Assembly: GCA_021774995.1 (NCBI GenBank) | Contig: JAJFIM010000290.1 | Span: 1-6,035, forward strand | Length of the DNA stretch: 6,035 nt | Source of the DNA: Alphaproteobacteria bacterium | GTDB taxonomy: Bacteria; Pseudomonadota; Alphaproteobacteria; SMXP01 | Direction: 5' to 3' | In this document: positions 5,733 to 6,035 of the stretch, piece by piece | Layout of the letters: the number at the start of each line of letters is the position of its first letter | How positions within the stretch are numbered: position 1 is the first letter of the stretch | The notes under the pieces: generated by a model | Told to the model about the DNA's origin: nothing | Database searches by the model: none | The model's input: the letters and a program-made list of their open reading frames with translations, nothing else | Position numbers and translations under genes: made by a program

Positions 5733-5899
5733 AACAATCTCAAGTCGCGCCAGTCAAAGAGAATTGGCTCAGTCGGTCAAGTACGAGACTTTGCCAACGC
5801 CTATGGTGAAGATCTGTACTATTGGCCCTAACAGCCAAAATCCGCTCCCTGGCGCAGCGCAGCCAGAGACGAACTTAAAGCTTTTGGAGGTAACCCCCC
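5733..5899 (+). promoter_or_regulatory. Leader region before the E1 alpha gene with two short inverted repeats
   Basis: This gap holds TTGGC/GCCAA (5822-5826 and 5834-5838) and CTGGC/GCCAG (5849-5853 and 5862-5866), two 5-bp inverted repeats with 7-8-nt centres. Neither is followed by a T-run, so no intrinsic terminator ends the hydrolase transcript. A promoter is only weakly suggested: TTGCCA 5791-5796 and TACTAT 5817-5822 are 20 bp apart, which is too wide. AATTGGCT (5762-5769) also occurs at 948-955 before the AraC-type gene. The ribosome site TGGAGGT lies at 5885-5891. Confidence 0.3.
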
Positions 5900-6035
5900 G
5901 TGCAACAAAGCCGCGAAGAATTACTCAAAGCCTATCGGACCATGCGCACCATTCGCGAATTTGAAGAGCGCCTTCACGTGCAATTCGCGGCCGGGGACAT
6001 TCCGGGTTTTGTGCACCTTTCCGCGGGACAAGAAG
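5900..6035 (+). CDS. Thiamine-dependent dehydrogenase E1 component, alpha subunit (2-oxo acid or acetoin dehydrogenase), N-terminal 45 residues, 3' end outside the window
   Basis: Translation from GTG 5900 begins MQQSREELLKAYRTMRTIRE and reaches GFVHLSAGQE at the window end. The pattern YRTMRTIREFEERL followed by a Gly-Phe-x-His-Leu-x-x-Gly-Gln-Glu block is the N-terminal hallmark of E1 alpha subunits (pyruvate, branched-chain 2-oxo acid and acetoin dehydrogenases), which pair with E1 beta to bind thiamine diphosphate and decarboxylate the substrate. GGAGG (5886-5890) lies nine bases before GTG. The next in-frame ATG (residue 15) is inside the conserved helix, so GTG is the likely start. The fragment cannot separate pyruvate from acetoin or branched-chain types. 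E1 beta and E2 genes would be expected just downstream. Confidence 0.88.
   Translation, partial: MQQSREELLKAYRTMRTIREFEERLHVQFAAGDIPGFVHLSAGQE

Noticed and set aside
5822..5866. Two short hairpins considered as a hydrolase terminator
   Set aside because: The stems are only five base pairs and no T-run follows either, so intrinsic termination is not supported.
5563..5964. 133-codon plus-strand open frame overlapping the hydrolase end and the E1 alpha start
   Set aside because: It is out of frame with both convincing genes, has no recognisable motif and lacks a ribosome site.
1..6035. Search for a novel defence, mobile or RNA-based system
   Set aside because: No spaced repeat array, transposase, integrase, tRNA-like structure, reverse transcriptase or toxin-antitoxin pair is visible. 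All long coding regions fit ordinary metabolic, transport or regulatory families.

Overview
The window looks like part of a catabolic locus from a moderately GC-rich Gram-negative bacterium. The outer-membrane TonB-dependent receptor requires an outer membrane. Its sequence style (an EMVVTARKR TonB box close to the signal peptide, then plug motifs such as LRGPQGTLFGKN and a barrel motif SRGFKSGGFN) resembles receptors common in sphingomonads and related Alphaproteobacteria. An alphaproteobacterium is my best guess, but a gammaproteobacterium is not excluded.

Layout, all genes on the + strand. Positions 1-837 hold the C-terminal part of an NAD(P)-dependent aldehyde dehydrogenase, phenylacetaldehyde-dehydrogenase-like, with its catalytic Glu and Cys present. 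A 159-bp gap with a hairpin, candidate promoters and inverted repeats leads to an AraC-family regulator (997-1974) whose N-terminal domain is of the AraC_binding_2/FeaR type. A 221-bp gap with short repeats precedes a complete TonB-dependent receptor (2196-4574). Two intrinsic terminators in tandem (4588-4625 and 4641-4671) close that unit. A short leader with a perfect palindrome and a possible 10-codon leader ORF precedes an HSL-family alpha/beta hydrolase (4776-5732). After 167 bp, a GTG-initiated gene (5900 to the window end) begins. Its first 45 residues match the N-terminus of the E1 alpha subunit of thiamine-dependent 2-oxo acid or acetoin dehydrogenases. It runs off the edge.

How the genes could work together (inference): the receptor imports an unidentified, probably bulky or scarce substrate. 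The hydrolase cleaves an ester or lactone, the aldehyde dehydrogenase oxidises an aldehyde to an acid, and the E1 alpha gene starts a 2-oxo acid/acetoin dehydrogenase operon feeding acyl-CoA into central metabolism. The AraC-type regulator probably senses an intermediate. The pairing of a FeaR-type regulator with a FeaB-like aldehyde dehydrogenase suggests aromatic amine or aryl-acetaldehyde chemistry, but the substrate cannot be read from the sequence.

Every protein belongs to a known family. I see no CRISPR array, RNA gene, insertion sequence or clear sign of an undescribed system. The most interesting signals are regulatory: a TGACGC hexamer repeated in both gaps flanking the regulator gene, and a near-identical inverted repeat (ATTGGC...CCAA) in the leaders of the regulator and of the E1 alpha gene.
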